Part shown: piece by piece, positions 50,601 to 63,971 of the stretch
Layout of the letters: each line of letters starts with the position of its first letter
How positions within the stretch are numbered: position 1 is the first letter of the stretch
NCBI RefSeq assembly: GCF_030463565.1
Contig: NC_134643.1
Location: 16,319,606 to 16,383,605 of the forward strand
Origin: Pelecanus crispus
Lineage: Eukaryota > Chordata > Aves > Pelecaniformes > Pelecanidae
DNA: 64,000 nucleotides
Reading direction: 5' to 3'
Position numbers and translations under genes: made by a program
The notes under the pieces: model-generated
The model's input: the letters and a program-made list of their open reading frames with translations, nothing else
Databases searched by the model: none
Told to the model about the DNA's origin: nothing

Positions 50601-52639
50601 TGTGATGCTGAAGTTTACTTACAGCAGATGCAACTTTTCAAATACTACCCAAACTATTGAGCAAAATGGAATAGCACTGAAAAATCCACTGCTCACTACT
50701 CAGACATTTCTGGGTGTGATCTACAAGTAATGGAGCCATAAGACATTATGGGATTTAGTTTTGTATCATCTCATAGAATGCTTTTAATGCTACTGCAGTG
50801 TAAGAAGAAAACAAAAGAGAAAAGAAGAGAGATTTTTGTATTTGTACTTTGACCATCCCTTTTCTTCAGGGGCATTGTTCAGGTACTACCAGTAATCTCC
50901 ATTTCACACTAAAACAACAGAAGGTACTGAAGTAAATCGGTATCTGCAGCTTCCTTTGCCACCCCTCACCTCTCTTGCACAAGTCTGTTGGTTCAGGACA
51001 GAAAAGACATATCCTATTAATGTGTCTGTAAGGTCTGTTCACACTGTGGGATCTCTGACCTCTCCATTCTCTTGAGAAATGAGTTATTTGGTCTCAAAGG
51101 CTCATAATTGAGGTACTGACTCAGTAAGAGCCAGTTTGAGAATAAAAACTACATTTATAAAGGGGTTCAAGTGACAGCATTTGGTATCATTATGCACAAA
51201 TTTTACCTTTGGGGCACAAAAATCTCCACACCAAGTTAGGCAACTGAGCTCTCTATTCATTCTCTATATGTATTCTGTGTAGTCTGGGCTATAATCCTGG
51301 AATGTTCTGGGGAAGTTCTGAGTTGTTACCATGGAAGAGAAAAACAGTCTGAGATGAGTGCAGGCCTGGAAAAAGAACCTAAACAAAGGCATTATACCAT
51401 ATATATGCTATGTTGTTTGCTGTTGTTTGTGTCTTGGCACTGGGACAGTAACGTGCAGCAGCATGGGTCTGTGTTTGATCAAATGCCGGCGCAGTTGTAT
51501 CAGGGCTGAGAGTTAAGACAGAAACTGTGCTGTGCTACATACTATGCTGTGAGGTGCAACACGTTCTGCATGCCTACATTTGTGAGAAGAGGGATAGCTG
51601 TTGATGGGGTACCATGTTCCAAAACTGGGAGTTAGCCGTTCAAGGGAGAATTTAAAGGATAGGATGGTGGTGATCGTGCAGATGAGGTCCATGTTCTGTT
51701 TGCCCTTCATTTTTTCAGTAGGTAGCCCTCATGAGGCAATGGGTACAAGGAAGAGTGCTGCCTGGTCACTTGGAAAATGGTCATCCCTAATTGCCACCGT
51801 TCATTACTTGCCCTGTTCAGGGGAAAATGACAGCCAGCTGTGCATTTGGGAGGTGCCATTGGTAAGATCCTCACCATTGTCCTTCTGGGTAACGGAAATG
51901 CATTAGATAATGGACTTCGCTTACATAAGTTTCTGCAGCTCTTTTGGCATCATTGACAGGATGGTATGTCTACGTGGTGCTCCTTTATCAACAGGAAGAA
52001 CAATAATTTGTTTTATGGCAAGTCACAGTAGCTGATGGATTTTTGCCATTATCTGCAGTCCTTCAGTTGGTCTAGGCAGGTTTCACGATGTCTTCAGTAG
52101 CACCTACGTTGCCAGTGCCATGTCGACAGGCCAGTGTGCAGCTAATTCAAGATTGAGCCTGGGAAGATTTGTGGAGCCACTTAGGTATTGCTGTCACCAG
52201 GGATTCTTTGGTGGCCTTCTCTACCCCCTTCCTTGACTTGTAAAGCCATTCATGATGGTCAACCTGAATCATGCCTGGGGTCTCTATAGTTAGTGCATCA
52301 TCAGTAGTCTTGTGGATATTGATAGTGGTTTTGACTGAAAGGGAGGTAGAGGCTTGTATTATTGCAGGTGAATCTGTATCCCACATTCTCCCTGGAGTCA
52401 TGTTTGCATGCTGTCCTGCATGTTTGCAAGAGTAAATGAGAGGAGATATTGCAAGGGTACGTAAGGCCTGTGTTGAAGTGAGTGCAGCTACCGGCACCAG
52501 CTGCGCTTCATTCACTTGCCCCTGAGAACTGGAAAGGCCAAATCATGAAGGGTGCTTTGGCTACCAGCTTCACCATAATCCCTGACAGCTGTTTGCAGTA
52601 ATTTAGCATTGCACATATATGGGAAGTGAACAGTAAAAT

Positions 52640-52707
52640 CTTCTTTTTTTTCCTTTTTTCTTTTCCCCTCTCCTCTCCCTCCTCTCTCCCTCTCCTCTTC
52701 TTCCTTT
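52640..52707 (+). repeat. Polypyrimidine tract, 68 nt
   Basis: Uninterrupted C/T sequence from 52640 to 52707, T-rich on the left and a CTCC-type repeat on the right. Pure pyrimidine tracts this long can form triplex DNA and are mutable. No exon follows it. Confidence 0.85.
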
Positions 52708-55560
52708 GGCTCAACCTCTCAAATCTCAACACTGTAGTTTCCGGTAGCCCAGGCTTTTATGTTGTTGGTGTTATCCAGGCCTGCAGTGTAAGAGTACAAG
52801 AATTTACTAGAAGCAGAAAAACAAAACCTCAAAATATCTCAAACCCATTCTCAGAAACTGCACTCTGACCTGTGGGACCTGAGCTTGGGGAAGGTGTCAG
52901 CCACCAAGTTAAGTGACTCCAGTGGATATGTTCCTAGCTGGTGGGAGAACACTGGGACTTTCTCATTTTGTTGTTGTTTCACTAGCTGGTTCCGTTGGCT
53001 GCCAGACAACGGACAGTTTGTCTAGTGGTGGGAAGTATGTTATTTGTAGGCTGTTAAACCAGCGAAACGTCTGATCAGGAAACAGGTGATATGCTCTGCC
53101 TGCAGACTGTCTTAGGTATTTCATCAGTCAGCATGCTGGAGTCAGGAAGCACCATCCTGCCATCGGTATCATCAGCAAGCTTCTTTTACGTGGTAGGAGT
53201 CAGGACAGAATAACGCTCGAGTGCTTCTCCTTTTGGTCATGACTTTATTATTTAGATGCTTATATATATTTTGTGTGGGTTCCACCCCCTCCTGACCCCC
53301 CCCAACACCCCCCGAAACAGTCTCAATGCCATTCTTCTCATTATATTCAAACAATAGCACTTGGGGTTTGGGCTTTTTTTTTCTTTTTCTTTTTCTTTTA
53401 GAGACACCGTGCTCTCTGATGAGGTACAGCTCTCAGCCTTTCTCTAAAACCACGTGGGAAGATGTGCTTTGCCTCTGATCTGAAAGCTAACTAAATTATC
53501 TATTTTAGTTCTGACCAGCGAGAATGAATTATCATGAATGCAAGAGAAACTCCCTTTAAGTACGTAATGTTCTTAAAATATGCAAACTTTAAAATACACA
53601 TCAAGTCCTAAATCTTAAATTTCACCAGGAAGTGAATAAGCAGTCAATGCAGATTGCAGATCGTACATATTCATATACTTCTTCATCAAGGTACTTTGTA
53701 GCACAGGTTTCTGGCAAGGTAGTCCTGGGAAGCAGGCAGAGATATGGTATAAAATCTTAACTTCAGAAAGTTTTAATGGTGTTTGCCCATATAGGATTTG
53801 TTGTAATAACCTAATGGCAAAGTGACAAAAACATGAATAATAGTAGGAAAGCCTGAGTCTTTAAAGGGTTTGAGGCTTTGGATTAAACATGGGTAGCATG
53901 AATGTGTATGGGAGAAAGCAGTTATGTTCACAGTTGTTAAACCGTATAAAATAGATGAGATAATTACAAACTCCACACAAAGGTGTACTCCCTCGGAGAA
54001 GAATACTGACAGCCATGACATCATCTCCATCCCACTACCATCAGTGAGATTGCAACATTATCCCTTTGTAATAAATATAACTTACTTGCAGGTACTGTCA
54101 AAAGACAAAGAAACATATGCCAAAATTATGTTGGGGGGAAAAAAAAAAAAAGAGCCTAAAGCACAGTTGTGTAATAGTTAAGGGAAGCTGTTGGCTACCA
54201 GGAATTCAGGAGAACAGGTCACTCTTGTAAAATCTTGGGTGGTCTAGTTTGCAGTTTGAGAGAAATATTGGTTCAAGGACAGGTGAAAATTATTCTTCAT
54301 CTTATGAAATGGTGATCCTGAAGCCTGATGACATATAAAATGTCAATTTGATAGTTTTACAGATGAGCAGCACCACCCAACTGATTTGGGTATTGCTGGT
54401 AGAGTATTGGCAGAATGACCACTTTTTCTCCCATTCTGACTAGGAACCTGCATACATTAGTAAATATGCTTCAGGCAGCAAAATTAGAAAGCAGAAAAGA
54501 ACATGAAATTGGATCTAAACGCCTACGCTGCAGTGTTAGAAAGCAAATAACCATAATGTTCTTAAAATAGCTTATGAAATTTCAAGTGGAAAGAAGCCAT
54601 TTACAGATGGTAAGAAGATAAAAGCATTACTGACATTTTGTATCAGATGGGATTTAGTAGCAATTGTAAACTAAGGTATGGCTATAGCAGAATATTTCTT
54701 GGAGATGGTAATAAATTGCTTAGCAAAGAGGGATGTTACTGCAAGTGGTGTTGGGGTATAGTGATCATGTTAAAAAAAATGAACTAAAAAACCCCAGCCC
54801 ACTCTGCTAGGCAGAAATAGGCAGTTTGGTAATTGTACAAAACAGAGGGTGAAAGAAAAATGGGATCTATAGGTGGTGACCAAGGTAAAGCAGCGCTTCA
54901 GGTCTTGGGTTTTGGCTCTGTGGGAAGACCTGGGCTTGTCCCGGGAAGACTGACCTCCCTTGTACATTTATTCCACTGGTATTTTTAGACTTAATTTCAT
55001 ACTTTTTTTTTGCTTTAGAAATATGTTGTCTCTGGTGGGTAGAAATCTTCTCATATACACACCATTAGTTTTCATCATATGTACTGAGTAACCTAGGGTT
55101 GAGGGCAGGAAGCACTTCAGGCCAACGCTTCCATACAGGTACACATCTTCAGCTTGTGCCTAGGCAAATTCTAGCACAAATTAACTTGTTGCAGCCTCTG
55201 GTATAACTGAGAATTAGAAATATTGCTAAGAATGATTTTTTTAAATTTTTTTTTTCTTACCTATATGACTGATTACTTTTAATGAGATAATGAGTAAGCG
55301 TGCTGGTCACAAGCAGTGATGAGGATGAATTTGTAAGGGGAAATGTGCTCATGTAGCATGCGGCACTATGTAACAATGCATATTTCAGAAAGAAAAATTC
55401 AATACGGCAATGTCTTCACTTAATACTTTTATGCTCTAACATGAGACATTAATCTGAAAGAAGTGATAGATTTAAAAATAAAAAAAAAGCCCAATCTCAA
55501 ACAAGCTGCTTGGGTGGGAAAAGTAAATATGCTCTCCAAGAGCAGCATTTCATTCCCATT

Positions 55561-55581
55561 AATGGGCTGTGACAGCCCATT
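55561..55581. repeat. 21-bp palindrome with a single-base centre
   Basis: Arms AATGGGCTGT and ACAGCCCATT are perfect reverse complements around one G. The site contains TGACAG, a MEIS/TGIF-type core, and lies just upstream of an AT-rich stretch with homeodomain-like words (TAATTA at about 55648, CAATTATT at about 55664). I infer a possible regulatory element; no transposon ends are visible. Confidence 0.6.
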
Positions 55582-58500
55582 TCACTGCACTGGGTCATCG
55601 GTCTAACACATCAGACAGGCATTTCATCTTTTTATTTTCAGTGTTAGTAATTACGTGCAGCATCAATTATTCATAAGAGCTGAAATCTCTTAACTGATAA
55701 AGGGGGAAAGGTTTCTTTGCCTCTCTTTCGAGGTTTGTGTTATGACAGGTTAAATAACCAGCCAACTTATGGCATAATGACTGGCTCTATGTACATGTCA
55801 AAACATGACCGTGAAAGTGTGCTGCTCCATAGTAGCATTTTAAAAACAAATATATTTAACATCAACACTAATTGTAACCTGGAAATAATGTAAAAATCCT
55901 GAAATAATACATTAGATTCTCTGTTTATTGAATGTTTTCAGACATTCCATTTATAACATTGCTGTTTTCCTGATACCATAGTGATGTGTTTAAATGGATA
56001 CACAACGTTTTCATCTTCAGCAAAGCAAAACCCGAGGTATTTATCCACATATTTAATTCATGTTCTTGTGTGGTGACATCTTAATAATCAATGAATTAAT
56101 TTGCCAAAAATTTTACTGAGCTTTTGTAATGCAAGTTATCAAGTCAAGCTTTTGGGTTTTGAAGAAATAATTTGTGGCTTGTTACTGCGTAGTTATCAGA
56201 GAGAAGTGAAGTAGGAGAGCTTGCTGTTTGGTTCTGGTTTGAAGTAGCAACTCGTGTATCACCTGGGAGATACATGTTAGTATGTGGAATGAAATATGTA
56301 AAGAAGAGCAGATTTCTTCCGTGCTGGTTTTGGCAGCCTTATTTTTAGGATAGGTTATGTATTTGTAAGAATAAAATAAGTTGCTGGGATTCTTCATCTT
56401 GGCTTTCTTTGAAGGTTATCCTAGGAGACCACAGAATCCTGTGCAGCCTCTTAAAGTGTGTGGTGCTGGGTTTGGAAAGGGGCAATTCTAGTGTACTAGC
56501 ACATAATTCTGGAAAAATGAGCTCCAGAGCTAAATCGCAAGGAGCACAAGGCAATTATCTGGTGTAGTTTTCAAACTATTGTGACTATAAGGCTTTCCCA
56601 GCTTTCTTGAGAAACTATTCTACAGTGAAATGGAACTCATTTTTCAGACTGAAAAATGAAAAGTAATAATCTGTAGAACCAATAAAAATCTCAAAATTTA
56701 GTTTTGACTTAACTGCATTTAGGACTACAACCTCTTGTAAATTTAGTTTAGTTTGTTGCATATTATAAAAATGGGGATTACAGGATATTCTGGTTTCTGT
56801 ATATTTTTATTCTTTTACAGATGTGTTGATGTCTTCAGAGATAGGAATAATTACGTATATATTTGTTGTGGTACAGATGGCTTTAAAATCTACACATATC
56901 ATTTTTAATTTAAAAAAAATCTTAGGGCATCCCATCTGATGAGCTATTTTCTGTCACCAACATCTACTTTTCTTGCAACAGCCAAATTATTCTCTCAATT
57001 TTTCACCCAGTAGCATGTAAATACTACCACTGTAGCATTGTTTCTTCCTCATCTTGGGCTTCTCATTCTCTGTCTACAGGACTCCCTGAAAGCATGCGTT
57101 TACTTCATGTCTCACTGCATGCATTCTGCCTGTGTAAGTGAATGCATGTATATGTATGCATTCTGCCTCCTTGGGTACATAGCAGCCATGACTCCTTAGG
57201 GAGCACACTCTAACTAAGAGCCCGTACTTGCAATGCCTTCCAGCAACACGCCCTTCTTTGGGTGGAGCCAGATCCTGCTGCGTGCAGATCCTCCTTTGAG
57301 GAGCTGCGGGTTTTCCTCCCCAAGGAAAATCAGTGTTTTGGAGTGGACTTCAGATTCTCCTGGAATGTTAAGGTTTGCTTATTGGGAAATTCAGCAGCAG
57401 TGATGCTGTCTAACCTTTCAGGTTCTTTGGCCAAGTGTTACTTACGGCGTGCACCTGCATGGCTGTGATTTACCCTTTCTCCTTCTGTAAAGGCCCAGCC
57501 TATGTGCTGTTCTTGAATTTTGCTTTTAATAAAAAAAAAATCTTTGGAGATTGACTTACTCGGTGAGGGAAATAATAAAATATATCTTACGTATTTCATC
57601 ATTAAAATAATTACTGTTGCTGTTAAATTTCCAGAAATTGAAACGTGCTTATTTAGAAAGCTATGCTCTATCTAACTACTGTATTGCAAGGGATGTTTGT
57701 TTGTCTTCTGAATAATAGTTGCATATTCCCTGGGCTCATCCTCTCTCCTCATTCCTCACAGTCGTCACGGCCTTTCACAGAGAGAAGACGAGAACCATTC
57801 TCCATAGACTTGACAACTCCCTCCTTTGTCAGAGTCATTTCTTCAAACTGTCAGTGAATGTACCAACCGGAGTCTGATAACTAGAAGGAAGAATAGCTCT
57901 TCAGAGTAAAGAGAACCGTTTCTAAAGTTTTTCCAACTGTAACAAATTTCTTATGGAATACAGAGATCTATATTGTACAGTTTTATTATGTAATTTATTA
58001 ATTTCATTTAACTTTTAACAGCTTGATTGTATCATCTTCCTAAATTTATATTCTAGTGCTATTTAATATTTAGAGATTCTAGGCAAGAACAGACCATGTA
58101 CCTTGACCTCGGGTGCGGTACTGACTGTAAATACAACCGGCTATTAATTCTCCACTGGTAAATTATCTGTTGCAGATAGTCTGTGCCGTTGTGGTTGTGA
58201 GTTACCTGTGCTATTGCTACCCATGCTGGTAGTGCTGCACAAGCACAGCTGAACTGCTTTTAGAGCCAGCTCCAGTGCTGCCCCATAGCTGCCCCGCCGG
58301 TGCCCCCATGATGTGCGTGCAGAATCCGGCGCACGAAGGCTTCTGGCTGGAGTTAGTTTTGGGAAGACCGTTTTGTTAGCCCAGGCTCAGCACCAGGCAT
58401 GTTGAACCTACAGCAAGCAGCACTGGAGGAGGCAGGCTATGCCCCTGCGGAGGCTGGCTGTGGGTGACTCCCATGGGTGAGAGCACACAAGGTGGCGGCA

Positions 58501-61500
58501 GCGGTGGTGCTTGTCCTGCCTGACTTGAGCTTTTGTGAGGTCTTATTAGTGTGAAGGTACTTGAACATATTATCTTATCTGTTTCAACCTGGGAGTGCTC
58601 TGAAATAACCGTTCTGCCTGGAATAATCCTGAACTAAAGTGAAAGTTTCCTGCGATAGAGGGAAATTAGAGGGGCTATTACTATTATTATTATCCATGGT
58701 GTCCCAGTCTATAATTCCCCTGGGTAATGGGGGGTTAACCTTATTTCATCCATTTGGGACATAAAAACATAAGTCTGACTAAAGCATGTATTTTAGAAAG
58801 GCATTCATTTAGATTTTCTCTTGTTCTGATTAGTTCATTCTAATTAATAATCTGCTTATGAAAAAGGACAGGCTAATGTTAATTTGCATAATATAGGAAT
58901 GTGATTACAATAGGCATAATTCAAAGTATTTCTGAAAGTTGCTGGACCTCTGAGAAGTAGATGAGCTTGGAACTGAAAATGTGGAGCCCGTAGTGCCTAT
59001 GATGCTCATCAGTTGAAACTTGGCCTGGGATTTTGAGATATGTCACAAAAAAACCATGTGTAAACCAGGAATAACTCTTCTGAAATCACTGGAGTTAGAC
59101 TATATAAAATCATGTGGTGTGTTGAGAGCAGGTTCTCAGTTTCTTGTTGAAATTTGGGCTGTGTTTAAACCATTGACCTCAGTGAGGCCCTTGAGATTTT
59201 TAACATTGTTTTGCCCTCAATAGGATAGGAAAAAAAAGTATTATTTAGATACGACTTTTGTTTCGTAACCTCACTTGGGGCATTTGAGTCTTCCACCCAA
59301 GGATGATACACTATGGTGCAGATATTTCTGTTTGTATCTACTCTTTAAGGTACATTAGCACTATTCCTGCTCTGAAAATAGACCTGCTTGGTTTTGGGCT
59401 ATGGGCTGCCAAATTTGAGGGATGGCTGACTTTGTTTGTCTTTTTTTAAGGGGGTTTAGCCCTTTGCCCTGTGAAGAAATTTACAGTGGCTAATTGAAAG
59501 TGAGGCTTGTGGAAAGTGTTCTAATTTTTACTAATACTGAAGATTAATCACTAATCTCCTGCCAGCCCTTGTCACTCAGAGCAGGCATTTTGGCTTTGTG
59601 TATTTTGCTCTAAAAGAGCATTGCCTTGAGTAGCCATAAATGTGGCCTGAGCAGTGAACTCTACAGCAAAAATATCTTAATTTTATCTTAAAAAGGCTGC
59701 AGGGAGCTGGCTGTGCTCACCCTTGCTTGGGCACACATGGGGTCCCCATGCGCTCTGCAGCACGGCCCAGGGTTGTGTATTTGCTTGGTTTGCAGACCTG
59801 CAGAAGGCACCACTTTATAGGTTTGGTTGTCAGAGAGTGCTTGAGCATGTCCTTAGCAGCCCCTGATAAGTAGAACCTCTTGTTAAATCGCAGGCTGACA
59901 GTCCCTGACTTCGTAGGAAGGCTGCATGTCCAATGTCTGCGATGTGTTTAGCGTCTTATTCCAGGTGACATTAATGGCACAAGAATCTCTGACAGTTTCT
60001 GAAGCAAACTTGACTTCAAGTGCTTAAATTGGGAGACTGCAAAAAGGGACAGCTCAAGCTATCAGAACAAGTTAACCATGTAGAGGATGCCCAGCTAGGG
60101 ATCCTTTCTTAGCACTAGCTTTTTAGACTTGGTGCTCTGCAAGCAACCCCATAGACCCCCATTTCCTCCTCTACTTACAAAATTATGCTGTTTTTATGGT
60201 CTGTTTTGCAGGGCTGTTGTGATGACTGCTTAATGCTCATAGAGAACAGCATGAGAGGGGAAGTGCAGTGGGGAAAGGAGCAATGGTTAGACAGTTGTTG
60301 GGTGATGGAAAAATTTTTAGTGTGTGCTTCATGTAGTTTGATGTTGGTTTTACAGCCTATATTCTTGGTGAATAGATACATTAAAACACTTCAGCCTCTT
60401 TTGATAATTTATCAGTTATTTCTGTTTATTTACTTGGTCTGTATTTCCAAAATATTTTAAAAACTGTACTGCTGTACAGTCATCTGAGCAAAGATTTGGA
60501 AATGTGAATTTCAGTTACCAGCAGGTAACATCTTAGATGGTGGAATTCTGTCTTATGTAGCACTAACAAAAAACCAACTGTAATATGTCATGTAAGCATC
60601 GACAGCTTGCACAGTTTCAAATGATAATTTAATCAAAACTTTGTCAGGATACTGACCCCTGCCATTTCTCTTTTCCCCCCCCCTTTATTCATTTTCTCCT
60701 GTGTAAGTTTGTAATAGATTTTTGGTTGAGACAAACTAGAACATGAAGAGTCATGTATAATACTGGAGTGACACCATGCACTTAAACAAGATCCTCTCTG
60801 CACAGCAGTACATTGCTCAGTTGTGGTTCAGAGCTCTTTCTCTTACTGTAAAAAAAAAAAGATCAAATGACACTGGACATGTTCTGAATTTATCTGCATG
60901 CCAGTTTACCCTTTATTGGGAAAAAATCCCTGGATTTTGCAATGACAAGTTTCTGTAATCCATGTTTTTCGTTCCTTTTACATTTTGCACAAGCCTGGGG
61001 AGGGTTGGGTGGGGTATAGCTCTAAGTTACTGTAGGCAGGTTTTTTTCTAGCAAGTTGTTTTATTGAATCATTCTGAGCAATGAACCCTCAGCACAACGT
61101 CACTATAGCCTTTAAGATATTTTTGCTGTAGAGTTCACTTAGGTATTCCCTTCCTGAGTACACCCTCACTGCAATGTTGTGGTGCTGTGAAGTGGCGTGT
61201 GTTAGCAGTGTTGCAAGTGGGGTGTTGTCAGGGATGGGGTAGCCCTCTGACAAGGCTGCCTGGGTTTCTCATGACCTAAGAGTCAGCCTAGCCCAGAACT
61301 CCGTAAGGACAGTGGCTAAGAAAAGATATCTAGGAAAGATGATAAGCACAGGCAGAGCAAGTAGTGCTTCTTCCCCGGAAATCTCTCTGCTGCTCCTGAT
61401 GCTCTGTGGCTCCAGGAGGAGCACTTAATACCCCTCATTGAATATTTCTGCCATCAATTTGTCCATTTGTTTCTGAGCCAAGACTTTCATCTCCCGACAT

Positions 61501-63971
61501 GTTTGAAAGATAAGTTAGTATTTATGGCTCCAGCAAAATCTTTCTTAGACTTTCTTTTGCCCACCTTACTATGCTTATCCTGCCATCTGTCATAGTGACC
61601 TGGTTGACCATGCATCTACTTTGTAGTGAAAATACCAGCTAAATTTCTGTAGGGCTGATGATTCTCCAAGACCTTCTTGTAAGCTAATGCCTCCATCTTT
61701 CTGGGAAACAAGAGTATATTGTGATTTGCTACAAGAGAAATAGAGAGTAGTTCTGCTTGCTCCATAACAAAGAACTGTGGGTACTGCTTCGAAATCTCCC
61801 AGTAACATGTTTGGATGATTGTCATGAAATCCCAGTCTGGGGAGGAAGGCTTTGCCTGGTTGCTGCTCAAACACTGATTATTCACATGGGCTCAAAAATA
61901 GTTGCTTATTAAGGTTCTGACATTCTTGCTGTATTTTCTTTTTTTTTTTCTTTTTTTTCTTAACAGTAAATAATTTGTAAAATTTATTGTAAAATAAATT
62001 AAGCTCCCTGCAGCCAAATAAAAGAGTGAATTTAGAAGTATGTAGCTGGAAGTAGCTGGAAAAGGACTTGTCTCTTTGACAGTCCCAGTAACTTGTTTCA
62101 AAGACAAGTAGTCTCAAAATTAATGTTAGTTTTGTGTTAGGTGTTCTTTTTTTAATGTTGTACTATTTTTTTCGTGTTGGTAAAATGTGCTGAGGTAGCT
62201 GCCTAGAGGAATTAAATCTTCGTATCTACAGATGATGTACAGAACTGACAGCCAAAGCCAAATACTCTCCCTGAGGTTGGGAAAGCTTTTGAATGGGAGC
62301 AGAGCACTATTTTATGCTTTCTTGTTAGAAATATGTCAGATTCCAAATACTTTTTTTATATGAGCACATCTGCTGAGAACTGCTGCTAATTTACACGCTG
62401 GAGGTAACAGCTCAGCCATCTGATGGTGACAATCATGCCTAGTGTCCTGAAATGAATTTGGCCTATAACCCTAGTGACAAAATGAACAGTTTTGAGGAAT
62501 GAAACAGCCCCCTGTATTACAAAACAATAGTTGCATAAAATATGGTGTCTGCTCGAATAAAAAAAAAAGTGTCTAAATTTCTTGTCTTTTTATTTAAAAA
62601 AAAATTGTTGGAGGGAATTAGAATTCATGTTTAAAAATAACTTTGCTGGTTATGTTACTCCCTTGTTTATTTATATGTATGTTTGGGGCTTGTGATAGCT
62701 TATTCACCAGAGGTTTCTTTGCTCGTGACTAGCACTCTGAACCGCTGTAGTCGGGTTTCCCAGTGTATTTCTTGCCACTTGGACCTGTCACTACTGTATG
62801 TGCTTGCACAAACCGTCTGTGACTGTGGTTCAGAAATTGTAGCTTTGCTCTGGTTTTTTTTCTCCCCAAAGGAATAAAAAGTCAGTTTGCATCTCAAGCT
62901 GTTACTGTCTCTCCTGTTTCCTTAGTAATTTTTTTTTCTTTATCTTGGCTTAGATGTTAAAAAAATGACGCATATGTCCCATGTAAAATTAAGTGGGATA
63001 AAATAAAAAAGTTCAATATTTTTCATTTTTCAATTCCATGTAAACATTAAGAGCAATTTTTAAGGTTGAATAATAAGCACTGTAAGGGCATACATTTTTA
63101 ATGTAGCTGCTGCCCATGCTTGAAATTAGGTCATTCAGATTTTCTTCTTACTGTTTAATGCCAGCAGTTAATGTATCCCATGAAAGTAGAGTTCAAGACC
63201 AGTGTTTTATACTAATTAGAAGCAGACTGAAGGTTGTATTTGGAAGGCAAAACATAACACTTTATTTCTTTATCTATTTTATCTCTAGTAGCGCTTGAAG
63301 AAGCTGGCAAACCTGGAAATGAAATAGAGGCAAAGCTGTGTGCTTTAAGATGTATTTTGCAATCTCTCCCAGTTGGAAACCAGACAGGAGTCTGATTCCA
63401 AATGTTTGCAGCACACAGCTGGAGATGTGCCAGGATGGCACTATAAAACAGTCATTTGCGCTGTAAAACTGGGATTTGGGCGGGGGTTGGCGTTGTTATT
63501 GACTTACCCAAGGAGTTTTAAAGGTTAGTCAAAGCAAAAGTTGATCTTTCAGATGGGATTGCAAATTAGTCTTTTTCTCTATAGGAGTATCTTTGGTGCC
63601 AGACTTCTAATAGGTATATTTTGTAAAAGTAAAATTAATTGTTTTACATCATTTTTTAATGCATGTTTGCATCATTGTTTGCAAGATGCAAATTTCTGTG
63701 CTCTCAATAAATAATGAAAATGCAGATCTAGATGTTTCATAGCCAGTCATGAACTGCAATAAGTAACAGTTACTCTGAAGAAGCTGGAAATGGTCTTGAA
63801 AGCTTACTGGTTACTATCTACCATATCTCTTGCAAAGCTGCTTAAAAGTTTAAGTGTGCATGAAGTTAACATGGGTTTCTATAAAGATACAAAAATAATG
63901 GTTAACAGATTTTTGTAGTTGTTGCACTTTAACATTGTTATGTTTAAAGTGTGTTAGACTTCCAAAAAGAA

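Noticed and set aside
57240..57545. Segment ending in TTTTAATAAAAAAAAAA, resembling the 3' end of a processed pseudogene or last exon.
   Set aside because: No recognisable coding similarity in the 68-codon frame and no duplicated flanks; the A run is only 10 nt.
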